The position numbers were made by a program, and so were the translations under genes. The notes under the pieces were generated by a model. The model was given only the letters and a program-made list of their open reading frames with translations, was not told where the DNA came from and searched no databases. This document shows, piece by piece, positions 32,601 through 44,019 of a stretch of DNA of 64,000 nucleotides (its first letter is position 1; each line of letters opens with the position of its first letter). Source of the stretch: Mortierella alpina. Taxonomy: Eukaryota; Mortierellomycota; Mortierellomycetes; Mortierellales; Mortierellaceae. The DNA lies in NCBI GenBank assembly GCA_029449245.1, contig JANATF010000002.1:620001-684000 (forward strand). The letters are read 5' to 3'.

Positions 32601-33084
32601 TGTGCAATATTCACCAGAGTCCAGTAGTAAGTACATAGAGATACGAACGCGTCTACTATCGTAGACTCCTTAACAAAGACCAACGAGTCCAATCAAAACA
32701 GTGAAAGTGCTTGCCTAGAAGATACAAAATGTCATATCTAGAAGCTTGGCTCCAGGTACCAATCATGGACCTTCGCCAGCACGAACTACATGAACCAGAA
32801 AGATGTTCCTGGTCCGGATCAGTCATCCGGTACCCATGCTATGTAGTATTGGCGTAACGTCTAATGAATTAGGATCATGGCCAATCATTCAGAAGCTAGG
32901 ACACGCGCCAGGCTATAGCCTTCCGCTATCCATCTCTTGGCAATGACTCCTTCACCTATCTATTTACCCAACATTACATCTCTGTAGTAACAATAAACAT
33001 GTATAAATACCGGTGTGTGGTCAGTGTGGACCGACATCTTTTTCTCACTTACTTTCCTACCATAAAACTTGCCTACACGTTTCA
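32601..33084 (+). repeat. 3' LTR of the gypsy element
   Basis: 484 bp, identical by eye to 21983-22466. Its last three bases (TCA) supply, on the opposite strand, a TGA that ends the truncated methyltransferase frame. Confidence 0.93.
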
Positions 33085-33991
33085 CTCGTGCATCTCCTTC
33101 AACTTATCCGCGTACTTTTCCACTGAAAAGTCGGGAACCAACCAGATAATCTTTCTCAGGTAGTGGATGATTGCGCCTACATCAAAGAATTCCATTTTGG
33201 TTCTCTCAAACTTGAGTTGCTCGACTTCCAGGCCTGCAGCCTCAGCCTCGGCTCTCGCAGTGTCCGGGTCGCGATCCATGTTCATCGGCTGCGGTCCCAT
33301 TAAAAACTCGCTGACCTCAAAGCCGCTGCGATGGCCAACATGTTGGGCAAAGTATGAGCCACCAGGACGCAGCGTGCGATAGATTTGATCCCAGCAGACT
33401 ATGTCATCGCAGGCAAGAGAAAAAAAAAGGCTAGGGTTTAGGGCAAGGATCTCTGACAGAAGGACAACGAGCAGTAAGATAGGCAGCCATTCACGCGCTG
33501 TACAGATGAATACAGCAGAAAAGCATGCAAGGAAGTGGAATGCGTAATATATCTCTGCAAATACCAATAGAACGGTCAGGGCATACGAACATACCTGTGA
33601 TGGGATGACGAGAAACAATCAGGTCAAAGACCTCATTAGCAAATGGCAGCGGGCCCTGGTTATCGCAAGCAACCACAACGACACCTCGGGCACTCAAGCG
33701 CTTCGAAGCAATAGCCAGATTCGGTGGCCAGGACTCGGTAGCAGCTATCAAAGGCGGGAATCTCTCCACCGTGTTCAGAACCTCGCCTCCTCCTGTCTGA
33801 AGATCCAATCCGGCAGTTGCCTTGCCCATACGATCACTCATGGCCTTTGCATAACCCCAGGATGGTCGTTCTTCGGTGGCTCGGCCTTCGAACCAGGAAA
33901 AGTCCCATCCGTCGACCGAAGATGTGTTGCCATCGTAGACCAGATCTTCGTAGCTAAGGTGCGACATCTTGCTCTTGGGCATGTTAGCCAT
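33085..33991 (-). pseudogene. class I SAM-dependent methyltransferase, truncated by gypsy insertion
   Basis: Exon 1 is 33991-33595 (MANMPKSKMSHLSYEDL; an in-frame Met at 34096 is an alternative start). Intron 33594-33399 has GT-AG ends. Exon 2 is 33398-33085. Motif I appears as GLDLQTGGGEVL, and the acidic motif II region follows ATESW. Then PFANEVFDLIVSRHPIT joins across the intron to VCWDQIYRTLRPGGSYFAQH, the classic motif III/IV-post I order. MEFFDVGAIIHYLRK is also recognisable. The coding sequence runs to KEMHE at the LTR border and resumes at 21982. The gypsy LTR provides a TGA at once, so a product lacking ~25 terminal residues could still be made. The family looks closest in style to actinobacterial methyltransferases. 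Substrate unknown. Confidence 0.85.
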
Positions 33992-34099
33992 GGTAATTTT
34001 GTTGGCTTGGATGGTGTTTGATGTGTCGGCGGTGTGATGGATTATTGCTTGCGATTCTGGGTTGGAAGAGAGTGGTGGGTGATATGTAAGTCTCAAGGG

Positions 34100-35690
34100 G
34101 CCAGAGAATTGTCGTTTATTATATGCCGCAGCAGGACTCTTATATAGATGTCCTGCTGCAGGCTATCTATAAACACATACAGGTATTCCTTAGAACCATA
34201 CAGATCAGGTAAGTTATAGGACCAACTAAATCACGAATCGAGAGGACACAGTACGAAGGAGGTTGGGAAAATGGAAGGGAATCCATGAGTGTTAGGATGT
34301 GTGCATTTGGTCAGCACTTCTTACAATTTTCCCCTTTATGCATCAATGACATATGCCTTGTGATCCCGTGTCCCATGCAGTACGCATGACTCAGTTTAGC
34401 ATATAATGTTATCGTCGACTTCCATTGATGTTTTCAAAAGAGCGTCTGTAGTTCCGTGCGATCTAGTGTGGCCTAACTGCATGAGATTGTCTGAGCATGC
34501 AGGAGTAGAAAACAAAACAACTCTTTGTCTTCTTAAGTCCACGATCCGTCTGTGAACAAGGAGAACCATGGCAGTTCCATCCATGGATGCAGACTTTAGC
34601 TTGTAAGATTTCTCTGTAAACATAACAACACTCTTGCGAAAGGAATACCTCTATGAGCAAAACAGAAATATACGCTAAATCTATGGAACAAAAAATGATG
34701 CTTGGCATGGCTACCGTAGAGCTACTGTTGTCAGCGCTTCCAGCAAAGTCTCGTACAGTCGAATCTGGTTTTTCGGCATGCTCTCACTGAAATTCATGCC
34801 GATATTTTCTTTTGACGAATGAATTGATTTGTATTCAAAAGGGAGAGAGCGCCGTCAACCGATGACGCCGCTCCTCATTTTTCTGTTGGGTCATCCATCC
34901 TCATTTGACTTTGAAGGCGAACGAGAACAGCCTCACCATGCCTCTCGTGCCTTCATTCCCCTATCCTACTTCAACAAGTGTCAAATGAGAATGGATGTGC
35001 CAGGTTGTGCCAACAAAAAGGAGGGAGGGGTCGCACCCAGTTTTGAATTCGACTGTATGTAGACATCCCTGAAGGATACAAGTGAGAGCTTCAGAAGTAC
35101 ATATGCAATACATGTGGAGTTACGAGAATGTAAAGGAGCTCTCACTGAAACCAAGCATTTTCTCTGCGGCTGTTGCTCACACTATCATCAGTTCATACAT
35201 GATGAACATGATTTGACCTTCTGCGAGAGATTTTTAAGTGATGCCTGGCTTGTGGCAGCTAGGCGTTCATAGTCATTCCTTTTTGATCCTTCGATGCTGG
35301 CTTCTCTATCAAATTTGTTGTCGATGCTTGTCATGCATTGGATCGCTCTAGACAACGTTCCCCATTTTGTAGCGGCTTTGATAAGTGGTCAGTTTCATGT
35401 AGAGCAGTAGTAGAACATTCAGAGCACCAAAATCGCTGAAAGAACATTTCAGAACGGGGGTAACAGCCCTCCCTATGAACCTTCAAGCATGGCGTAAGGT
35501 TGACGGCATTAAAGTTCAGGGTCGGCTAGTAAGAGCATTCGGAGGCCAAAACCGCCTAGGGAACATTCCACAAGACACGACAGATTTTTTCACACTAAAG
35601 TAGACTAATTAGGCGGAAGATCGATTCAAGCATGCCGAAATGCTCTTTAAAACACAGAGCCGGAAAGCCTGCTACATATATGTAAATGAG
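34100..35690. other. intergenic, no gene recognised
   Basis: Upstream of the methyltransferase. Short frames only. Two diverged copies of a ~40-bp block (GAACATTCAGAGCACCAAAAT and GAGCATTCGGAGGCCAAAACC) lie near 35415 and 35534. Nothing else supported. Confidence 0.4.
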
Positions 35691-35704
35691 GGGTTGATGG
35701 AAAT

Positions 35705-36345
35705 TACAGCGTCACACCACCACGGCACCTCCAGCATACCTAGCACACTCAGCACACCCAAATGTCCTGGGTGACTTGAGATGAAAGTCCCACACCCTGC
35801 ACACTCAAGAGAACAATACATTGAGGTCATCTACACCACAGCTTGCGCATGCTGCTCAGAAGTAAGTGGTCTGTCGGACGATTCGTGTATATGGGATGAC
35901 GCCGACGTTGTCACCGTGTCCGGTGCGTCAGTCGCTCCATCATAGTCTGGCAGCTTGCTTCTTTTTTTCGCCTTTACAAGAATCCACAGCCACCAGCCTT
36001 CCCCGAAAAAGGCTCTCATTAGCACGCTTTGGCGGCCAAACCTTTCCAAAGGTGATATCAAGGGAATGTGGTTCGTCAGTGCTCCAGGAAAACTCTATCG
36101 CAAGAATTGCCGTCAGAGGAGCGACCTCACTTATTCGCTTTTGATTGTGCTGGATATGCCGAGTGCTTTGGGTGCGTGGCAATCGATTTTGGGTATGCTG
36201 GGTGTGCTGAGTGCCTGAGTGCGTTGAATGTATTAATACCTTTACACACTATAACTCTTTGGGTGTGCCCCCTCTTTCACATAGATGCTTGACCAACAAT
36301 TGTTATTACAGCGCCACTTTGGGTGTGCTAGGTGTGGGCGCGCGC
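35705..36345. repeat. possible non-autonomous transposon with CACACCCAAA inverted ends
   Basis: Near the left edge lies ATTACAGCGTCAC, then AGCACACTCAGCACACCCAAA (35735-35762). Near the right edge TTACAGCGCCAC leads into TTTGGGTGTGCTAGGTGTG (about 36312-36340), the inverse. Additional GGGTGTGC copies occur at 36200-36270. Open frames inside (35831-36182, both strands) show no known domain. The ends are imperfect and no target duplication is identified. Confidence 0.35.
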
Positions 36346-36641
36346 CCATAATATCTGTTCACTTGTAAAATACTGACCACATGTACCCTATATGGCGGTC
36401 TTACAGCGCCTCATGTTCTCTGTTCTCTAATTATCTTTATCGCCTCCTGGCCATTCTGCCTCTTGCAGCAACACGAATCACTTCTAAAATAACAGCCTCG
36501 ATCATCTCGGCATCTCAGGGCTACCAAGTATACAAGTATGTCGGCTCAAGCGATACATTCGTATAAATGGTTCACTCGTTCTCAATATTTTTTTCTCATC
36601 AACGCAACCACTTCTTCATCCAAATATCAGCACATGCCAGC

Positions 36642-38820
36642 ATGCTGTTCAAGTCTTTGATCGTATCTGTCTCGCTGGTTACACAAGTATACGCCGCGCC
36701 ATTTCGTCCTGCCTACGCTGAGCAAGATCCTTGTGCTGTCCTCGTAGGCCTTAATGCGACCGAAACGACTGTCCAGCATGTCTCCGACTGTTACAAATCA
36801 GTTAGGTTCAACTCCGTACACGCCACTACCACGCAGGATTCGCTGTACTCTCTGTACAATGACTTTTTTGTCTTTAGAGACGCTGCTTTAACGCCAGACC
36901 TCGCCTTGCCGTTCACGAGTAAACCTGTGGATGTTCTGGCAGAGCTGGAGAAGATCCGACAGAAACAGTATACATCGGACTTTGATTTCCATTCGGACCT
37001 CACCGCGCTGGCCCATTCTCTAAACGACAATCATATCTCCTACGCTCGTAAGCTTTCAGTTCAGCTATGGTTTGTCACACCAATTTAAATTGACATCGGA
37101 GCCAGATATTCATCGGTCAAGGCTCCTTAATATGCATCTACCCTCCCTTGATCGTCTACATAGCTAACTGTTACAACTCAATCCTGTTTGAACAGCCGCT
37201 GTCGCTTTATGCGCCCGTCGTGAACGGTCGACAGGTAAAATTACTTCCGGCCGTCGAGAGTCGTTTCTATTGTTAATTAACGCAATCCACTAACCGCAAG
37301 ATATGTAATGGCGCCTCAACTTTCTAGTCCATCCGCGTGTTCCATGACTCCACAGGCTACAACTTCACGGAATGTGAAGTCCTTGAGATCAATGGCCAAG
37401 ATGCGAGCTCGTACATTCAAGCATGGGCTGATAGATACACCGGGTTCTCTAAGGATGCCGGCGTGCGGTTCAACCACGCCCTGGTTTCGCAAACCTATTT
37501 CTCAACGACCAAGACCTGGTCGAGACGGACTAGTGCCTTGCATTAAGAAGCAGTCTACCCGAAGCCAACTATCTAGACTACAATATTCAATGCGACAATA
37601 GCAGTGGAGGGATCAACTTCCGCGCCCAGTGGAACATCCACAACTCACCTACTCCTAGCACCTTCACCGATCAGGCATCATTTGTCCAAAACGTCTGCAT
37701 CGCTGCTTCTCAGCCACCGCCAAACCACGACATCTCCGAGAACAAGCTGGACTCAAGAGACCTGCCACCCATAGCTGAGAGTGAGGCCTTGTATCCACAT
37801 AGACGCGAGCTCTATCCTCAAGAGTACCTCAAGAAGCAGAAGAGTGTGACGACCAAAAGCGCTGACAGAGAAACTGGTCATTCTGGCCCAGACCTGCCAG
37901 ATGCTGTGTTTGTTGCTGATGCAGTTACCGCAGCTTATCAGCTCAAGTCCAAGCCCAATGTGGGCGTCCTAGTCGTCCCGACCATGGGAGTCCAGTCAGC
38001 GGCAGGAGTTCTTGCCGTTCAAGGCCATCTGGCTGCACTTGCAGAGCGTAATGTCACGCACATAATCATCGACACTGACGGTAACAGCGGAGGAAGTATT
38101 TCCTTTGCATCACTCCTCGTCAACATCTTCCCGACTACGGATAAGAGGATCAACTCTCACCGGGCCCGCTTCAGATATTCTCCCGCTGCATCAGCACTCG
38201 CATTTGCAGAACTTGAACCTCCCGCCACAACTAAGAGAACTTATTTTTACCCACCCGCATTTACGAACAAGACGACAGGCTTGCCTCTCACCACCAACCA
38301 CTTCTTGAACCCTGTGGATACCACGGTGAATGACCGCGTCGCTGCATATACCGACGAACTCTGCATGAACTACGACCTTGGTATTCTGAACGAGACGGTG
38401 ACCTATCCTTGGACCAACGATGCCTCCAAGATTGTTATTTTGACTGACGGTCAGTGTGGTTCTGCATGTGGTATGGCCAGCGACCACTTTGTCAGAGAGC
38501 ATGGTGTTATGGCCGTTGCCATTGGTGGCCATGTCGACAAGGAGCTGTCCATGTTTTCGTATGCCGGCGGAGCAGTCCTAGGACTGAATGATATTGCGGA
38601 CGCATTCGAGAGATTGTCTGTGCCTCCGACTCTTGCACGTCTGCCATACAAGAGCACGGTCAAAATTCCCGTGATCGAGGTGTATAGCGGAAATGACACC
38701 ATTCCACTCGAATACAATCCTGAACGCTACGTTGCAGCGCTCCGCTTGGACTACACTCCTGAGACAGCCAGAAACCGCGATCTCCTGTGGGGCGCCGTTG
38801 CCGACACTGCCTGGTCGTAG
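36642..38820 (+). pseudogene. secreted S41-type (tail-specific/CPAF-like) peptidase, frame damaged
   Basis: Exon 1 is 36642-37047 (signal peptide MLFKSLIVSVSLVTQVYA), exon 2 is 37164-37234, and exon 3 starts at 37328. These join in frame (HISYA-PNCYNSILFEQPLSL, NGRQ-SIRVFHDSTG). In exon 3 the frame changes between about 37490 and 37500, and in the new frame a TAG occurs at 37531-37533. From 37534 the frame is open to the stop at 38818-38820. The C-terminal half has the ClpP/crotonase-like S41 core: THIIIDTDGNSGGS and TDGQCGSACGMASDHF, with the catalytic Ser after CG. N-glycosylation sites and the signal peptide indicate secretion. Either the gene is newly dead or the assembly has an error at two close sites. 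I found no intron that removes both defects. Confidence 0.7.
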
Positions 38821-39084
38821 ACGGATGGAGGAGGTCAAACCCTTATCTACACGCGACTAAATCAGACAGACTACTGTATACAAGCCCTCCTGGTAAATGT
38901 CCCCCAATAAACCACTCTTGGCGTTTCTATTATCGTATTAATAAGTTGCCCCAGATATCACAGATACTAAACACTTGTCAAGTACTAATATTTCAACCAC
39001 TAGTGTACTTATTCCTCACTTTACCCTATTGTCCCTGATAAAAAAATCGACGAGATCTCTACATGGAAATAATTCAATGTAAAG

Positions 39085-39369
39085 TAGGGTTTCGAACCGG
39101 TCTAGGATCCAGGACCGGTTAAAAAAGGGCAAAATATATATGAAGTCGGTCAAAACCGCTGGTCAACGGGCTCTCAGCTTTATAGCCAATTGCGAGCTTC
39201 GGTGACCGTATTTGAACTTTATTTGAGGCTTGATCGAGCCTTTCTGCTCGCTGAGAGTCACGATTCCTGACCAAAAAAGGACCGCTGGTCCGAAATTGGA
39301 GGCGGTCGGTCCTTCGGCGCGAGAAAATTGTTGTAACCGCGGCGCGCCGAGGACCGGTTTGAATCCCTA
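39085..39369. mobile_element. hAT-like MITE with 8-bp target duplication
   Basis: 285 bp. Ends are inverted (TAGGGTTTCGAACCGGTC at left; TAGGGATTCAAACCGGTC as reverse complement at right). They are flanked by identical 8-bp ATGTAAAG (39077-39084 and 39370-39377). Eight-base duplications and TAGGG ends fit hAT elements. There is no coding capacity, so it is non-autonomous. Confidence 0.85.
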
Positions 39370-39697
39370 ATGTAAAGCCCGGAGTGCAAATGCAGAACGC
39401 ATAGTCGTGATGCTAAACAAATATAGCATTGGAGCACTGCGGAATCAAACTACCACCTTCATTTGCAAATGCAAAAATAATAAATGCATATGATTAGAGC
39501 AATGCGGTCTTTTGAGTGATGAGTCCGAAAAAAGACGGTACGAACGCGTCAAAGCTGTCTAGTCCTCGGATGATTCAAAGGCTCAGGTCACGCGCGAAAT
39601 CATTTGTTTCCGTTCACTACCTGGCTAGCTGTTACTCCTCTTGTGATTCATCTTACACTGCATCAAAGTCTATACAGTCTTTGGCCAGGACTCCGCA

Positions 39698-39866
39698 CAG
39701 TCAAATCTGACATATTGCATACCAGCGGGACCGCCTGAAAAGTATGCAATATGAAATTTGCGTTTTGACAAGTTGGGTCACAGGGGTTTAGTACGAGCGG
39801 GGACCAGAGATCCTTATGCAATATGAGAGACTATGCACTTTGACTGCAATATGACAAGTTTAACTG
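39698..39866. mobile_element. short pogo/mariner-like MITE
   Basis: 169 bp between CAGTCAAATCTGACATATTGCA (left) and the inverse of CAGTTAAACTTGTCATATTGCA (right). The TATTGCA/TGCAATA motif occurs several more times inside. The right flank is TA; the left flank is CA, so the TA duplication is not intact. Non-coding. Confidence 0.65.
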
Positions 39867-40508
39867 TATGTGGCTCCTGAGAACAAATCAGGGAAGGGCA
39901 TAACGATTCGAACCGGCTTCAGGCGTGCCCAGCGAACCCATTTTTTGTGAGCCCGGCGCGCCGCCGATGAGATTTGGTACGCTTCAGCGAAAATTCTGTG
40001 TCGTTTTTTTGTGTCAGATTGTTCGACTAACTGGCGCTAGTTTAAGATGCAGCTAACTTGGAAAATCACCCACTTGCTCAATAAAACTTGTCGCTACTCA
40101 TCAGTCCAGCGTGCTCATCCTTTTCATATTTCCATGTTCCTTGCCTCTTTCTTTTCCTTCGTAATTGTGATCCCATCATCCTTACCCCGAGTTAAATCGT
40201 ATATATTTCACACACATCTACTCGGTCTACATGAGATTCGCTCAAGAGTTGAGAGTTGACGACAGCCTCGACCCCAAAAACCTCGCGTCCTGTGCGCGAG
40301 TGAGTCACGAGTGGAACGATTCCTTCGTCACTTTAAAACGCTGTCGTCATGTCAAAGCATGACCCCAGCTTACAATCTGTCGAGAGAAATAAGCACCCTG
40401 CATAAAGCCTAACGATTCACGGGTCCGCCTATAAAAAGCTATCAGCCACCACGACTCAGTTTTGTCTTTTGCACCAATGACAATTCCACTTTGGCTACTT
40501 TAAACTTG

Positions 40509-40680
40509 GAGGAAAACCTGATCAGGGACAACGGAGCCCATGCACTGGCTGAGGCTCTTAAAGCCAACTCAACCCTGACAACCTTGGACTTGAAGACAAG
40601 TCAGTCGGTCCCGATGGAGCTCAGGCACTATCTGATGCACTCAAAACCAACTCTAACCTAACCACTATGAACATGATGCC
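40509..40680 (+). pseudogene. leucine-rich-repeat (RNI-like) gene fragment
   Basis: Encodes NLIRDNGAHALAEALKANST and then LTTLDLK, the repeat unit of NLRC3/ribonuclease-inhibitor-like LRR proteins. A frameshift is followed by a second repeat (GAQALSDALKTNSNLTTM). Only about two repeats remain, with no start or flanking domains. A broken fragment. Confidence 0.65.
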
Positions 40681-40817
40681 AGCCGGGGCAAATTCAATGG
40701 TCCTCGGTGCGAAAAGAGAGTTGTTGCTAGGCACCTCGTGTGTATACTTTCAAAGATGCCGCTGGAGCGTGATCACAACGTATATGGAGGACCCCGACAG
40801 TCAGACAACACTCATCA

Positions 40818-41012
40818 TAGTCGAATTATGAAGCATTTTATTCGACCAAGTGGGACTCTAACAGTGTGCGTTAATAAAATGCATATATTCGACTATAGCT
40901 ACCTACCCTCACGAAGGCGCGTTTGGCACTAATGGCACGGGCTTAGAGGCGCGGGGCACCTCGGGGGCGGAGGTATCATCTCGAGATAGTGATTGATGTG
41001 GTTGTTGCCGCG
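40818..41012 (-). mobile_element. fragment of a DIRS 3' end (terminal region and recombinase tail)
   Basis: The sequence TAGTCGAATTATGAAG, then CATTTTATTCGACCAAG and TGGGACTCTAA, matches the left end of the nested DIRS (26424-26477). It jumps straight to DNA matching 26888-26985 of that element (recombinase C-terminus, GGCACTAATGGCACGGG, then GGTATCATCTCGAGATA). The ~400 bp in between are missing. A decayed, internally deleted copy. Confidence 0.75.
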
Positions 41013-42374
41013 AAGGTAGACACGAACGTGGTGCTGGCCGAGCCAAAAAGGCAAAAGAAAGCAGCCTGCGATGGATGGGCTCACAGGACAGATGCCCCTC
41101 ACGCCTCAAATCGCATTTGTTCCATCTTATTAACGCGGATCTTTTGAACTTGGCAGCGTGTCTGTCTGTCCTTACCTATCGCCATTGTAGACTGACCGGA
41201 GCCATTCACGCTCCAGATAAGCCATAGCCTCAAGATACAGGCTTTAAGGACGTGGCATCATTCCAACACGTATGTTTGCTTACGTCTTATAGTCTACGGC
41301 GCCTTGGCTCTGTCAACCAGGATCCATTGCCCGTCTTGAATATGATGATCCTGCTGTGCTTTTTAGACTTTAATCCACCGCACACTCTCGGGCTCACGTC
41401 ACGCTTAGGTGACGGCCAAGTTCCGTTTACTTCTAAAGCCTCTCACTGCATAAAGGCCGTTCGACACCGATTTACTAAGATACTGATAGGGATCATGTAG
41501 CTTCCAAGAGCATCAATTCAATGCACAGAATCAGTTCTGCCATCTGTATGAGGTTTGCCAAAGATGTTATAAAACACTCCACCTTTATAAAAAGAAGTCG
41601 CACCTACCTATTGTCCTGCACCGACACACACCTGATCCTACTTACATACTCTAGAATCGAAACAGCACTTATATCAGTTGCAGTGAACTTTGCTACAGCA
41701 GCTACGAACCCTCGCACAACTCTCACAAAACCATTGCAAGAGCCCTCGCACGAACGTTGAAGGAAGACCTGCAAAACCCACAAAAAACTCCTCATGGGCA
41801 CCGAAATTCTTACGGTCGATAAGTAGAAAGGATCAAAGTGTTAGAAGAAATTTGGAGTGGGCGGCCGGAGAAAGAGAATGGAGAAAACACAACGAAGATA
41901 GTGGAAAGGAGGGTTGATAAAAAGATGCTAGAAAACGATATGCTGTATTGGAGTGATTCCTGTAAAAAGTGGTGCTGCTGGAGCGAGATCACCACCAACG
42001 TACCACAACGAGTGGGTGCTCGAAAACAAAGAATACTGTTGGACAATACGAAAGGACGTCAGTGAACAGAACGTGAAGATACGCAATAAAGGGGGCTCTG
42101 AAAATAGAATGGGATGCTCTGGGGACCAGGAAATGACATGCTCGGAAGAAGAAGGCGATTAAGAAAAAAAGAAAGGAAACCAAGAAAGACTAGGCGGAGG
42201 GAACATGGAGTGGAAGGGGGGTATGGGACAACAAGGAAGGGGTACTAGAAAGAAAGAGAAGGATATACGAGTCCACGAATGGAAGGGTGAGGGACGGGAT
42301 GCATCTTGTACCTATGCTACAGACTTGGACGAGGGCTCTAAAGCGCAACCATCACGTCCAATCACACAAGCCTA

Positions 42375-42465
42375 GGGTGTGCTCACCAACTTCAATAAAA
42401 CAAACACCCCCAGTTCTGGTGTGTAGTCGGTGCAGACCGCATCTTGCCCTGACAGACTTCCTAGC
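42375..42465 (+). repeat. degenerate gypsy-type LTR tail
   Basis: CAATAAA followed by GGTGTGTAGTCGGTGCAGAC and CGCATCTT resembles the 3' part of the LTRs at 21983/32601 (GGTGTGTGGTCAGTGTGGAC, then CGACATCTT). The left boundary is not definable. No gene is recognised around it between 41.0 and 44.0 kb. Confidence 0.45.
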
Positions 42466-43339
42466 ACTGCACTTGTAAACATTTCATCACCAAAAATACC
42501 GTGAGGAGAGCCACCCTCAAGAACACCGTGTCAAAGCCAACTGGTATCTCTCATTGGCACACGAGAGGTGTGGTCGAAGCGATGGTTGACTGCAAAAAAA
42601 AAAATCCATGATTTATTGCCAAACAACCCATACTCGCTCACCGCGTACGTGAAAAGCAACTCTGCCTCACGCCTTTCTCCTTTTCCACTACGAGCACAGT
42701 CCAAGGATGATCCTCTGCTGTTCAGGCCCTCACTCTCCGATTCTTTCCAGCCCTCATCGTTGCTGAGCTACATCCCTGCAAAGATCACCTCATTTCACGC
42801 CATCTCGACGCTGAGCAAGCGCATCGAAAAACGCATCCCCTCACTCTCCTGAGAAGCACCGGTTTACTTAGTACAAGTGAAAGCGTTTTTCTCACAGCAC
42901 GGCATTCTCATGGGTCCATTGCGAATTCTCATTTCGCATCACCCTTTGAATCTCACTTTTTTTATAGAAATCAACGAAAACGCATCCCCAGGTCTTGTTC
43001 TCAGATACCACTTTGCTTAAGCCAGGCGCAAGCGCACACCTTATAGTCTGATATTCAGAAGAAGCTTTCATTACAAGCCAATCACCACGCAATCGTGACA
43101 AAAGGATCGCTTTGTCTTCAAGGCTCTTACTAACACGGACACCTCACTGCTACCTTTATTTGAAGACACCCCAGCGACACTCCACAAAGTAACCATCGTC
43201 AATAGCGATGTTGCCGCTGATTGATTTTTTAGAAAATAAATATCAAGACAACCTTCGCGGCTTCATCAGAACTGACGGATTTCGTAGTCAAGTATTGGCT
43301 CTGAAGTTGTCCGAGTTGTGGGGTGGGTTGAGGTGGGGT

Positions 43340-43500
43340 GGGGTGGCAGGACATCAGGAACTGGACATCAGAACTTGGACGTCAGGATTTGGACTTCGGG
43401 AGCAAGGACAACTAACCTCTTTTCTTTTCATTTCTTGGGTAGTGTGGGTGGCAGGGACAGGACATGGATATCAGGAACAGGATTACAGGATTTGGGCAGG
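43340..43500 (+). repeat. imperfect short tandem repeats (GACATCAGGAACTG-like)
   Basis: Units such as GGACATCAGGAACT, GGACATCAGAACTT, GGACGTCAGGATTT and, further on, GATATCAGGAACAG recur with drift. Low-complexity, non-coding. Confidence 0.45.
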
Positions 43501-44019
43501 AGGGTGTGCAGAGGATCGTTTTTTTGGTGTTCGTTCTCTCTTTTAGGTCCGTCGGCAAGAGTCATGACTCTTCGGGCGTTGGCGGGCGGGTTTGTGGCAG
43601 CCACTAGCTCGCGTACCCAAGGAAAATCTTGGTAAACGAGAGCCGGACTCATGGGAGTAGTAGAGACTTATGAGAACTGAAGTATAAATATGGACTTGTG
43701 AGATACGACATGAGATCGGCATTGGATGTAGCATTAAGGCTGGAGAGGCTTAATGTTCAGCTCTACTGAATACAGTGCATGTGTCCAAAACATGCAATTT
43801 CCTGCCAAGAAGACGCGTTGCTATATTCTTTGGCAGTTTGACGCAGTGCTTGAAGGCACAATCCGTCTCGAGTACCTCTTCCCAGTGTTTCTCCATGCTA
43901 ATGTGGCACGTATGCTCTCTCAAACACAGGGACTAGGGTCTAGTAAATACTTGAAAGTCGCACCGCAGTGCTAGAGTAGAGATCCGGGAGTACTGGGAGC
44001 TACTAGGTTCTAGGGAGTG

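Larger units (their letters stand above)
21983..33084 (+). mobile_element. Ty3/gypsy chromovirus with a nested DIRS element
   Basis: The element is bounded by two 484-bp LTRs (21983-22466 and 32601-33084) that look identical by eye and both start TGTG and end TTCA. A 5-bp target duplication, CTCGT, flanks them (21978-21982 and 33085-33089). A polypurine tract (AAGGGGAGGGGAAG, 32586-32599) abuts the 3' LTR. Without the nested 4.3-kb DIRS element (26415-30708) the gypsy copy is 6.8 kb. Identical LTRs imply a recent insertion. It landed in the last coding exon of a host methyltransferase gene. Order: LTR, gag, protease, RT, [DIRS], RNase H, integrase, chromodomain, LTR. Confidence 0.95.
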
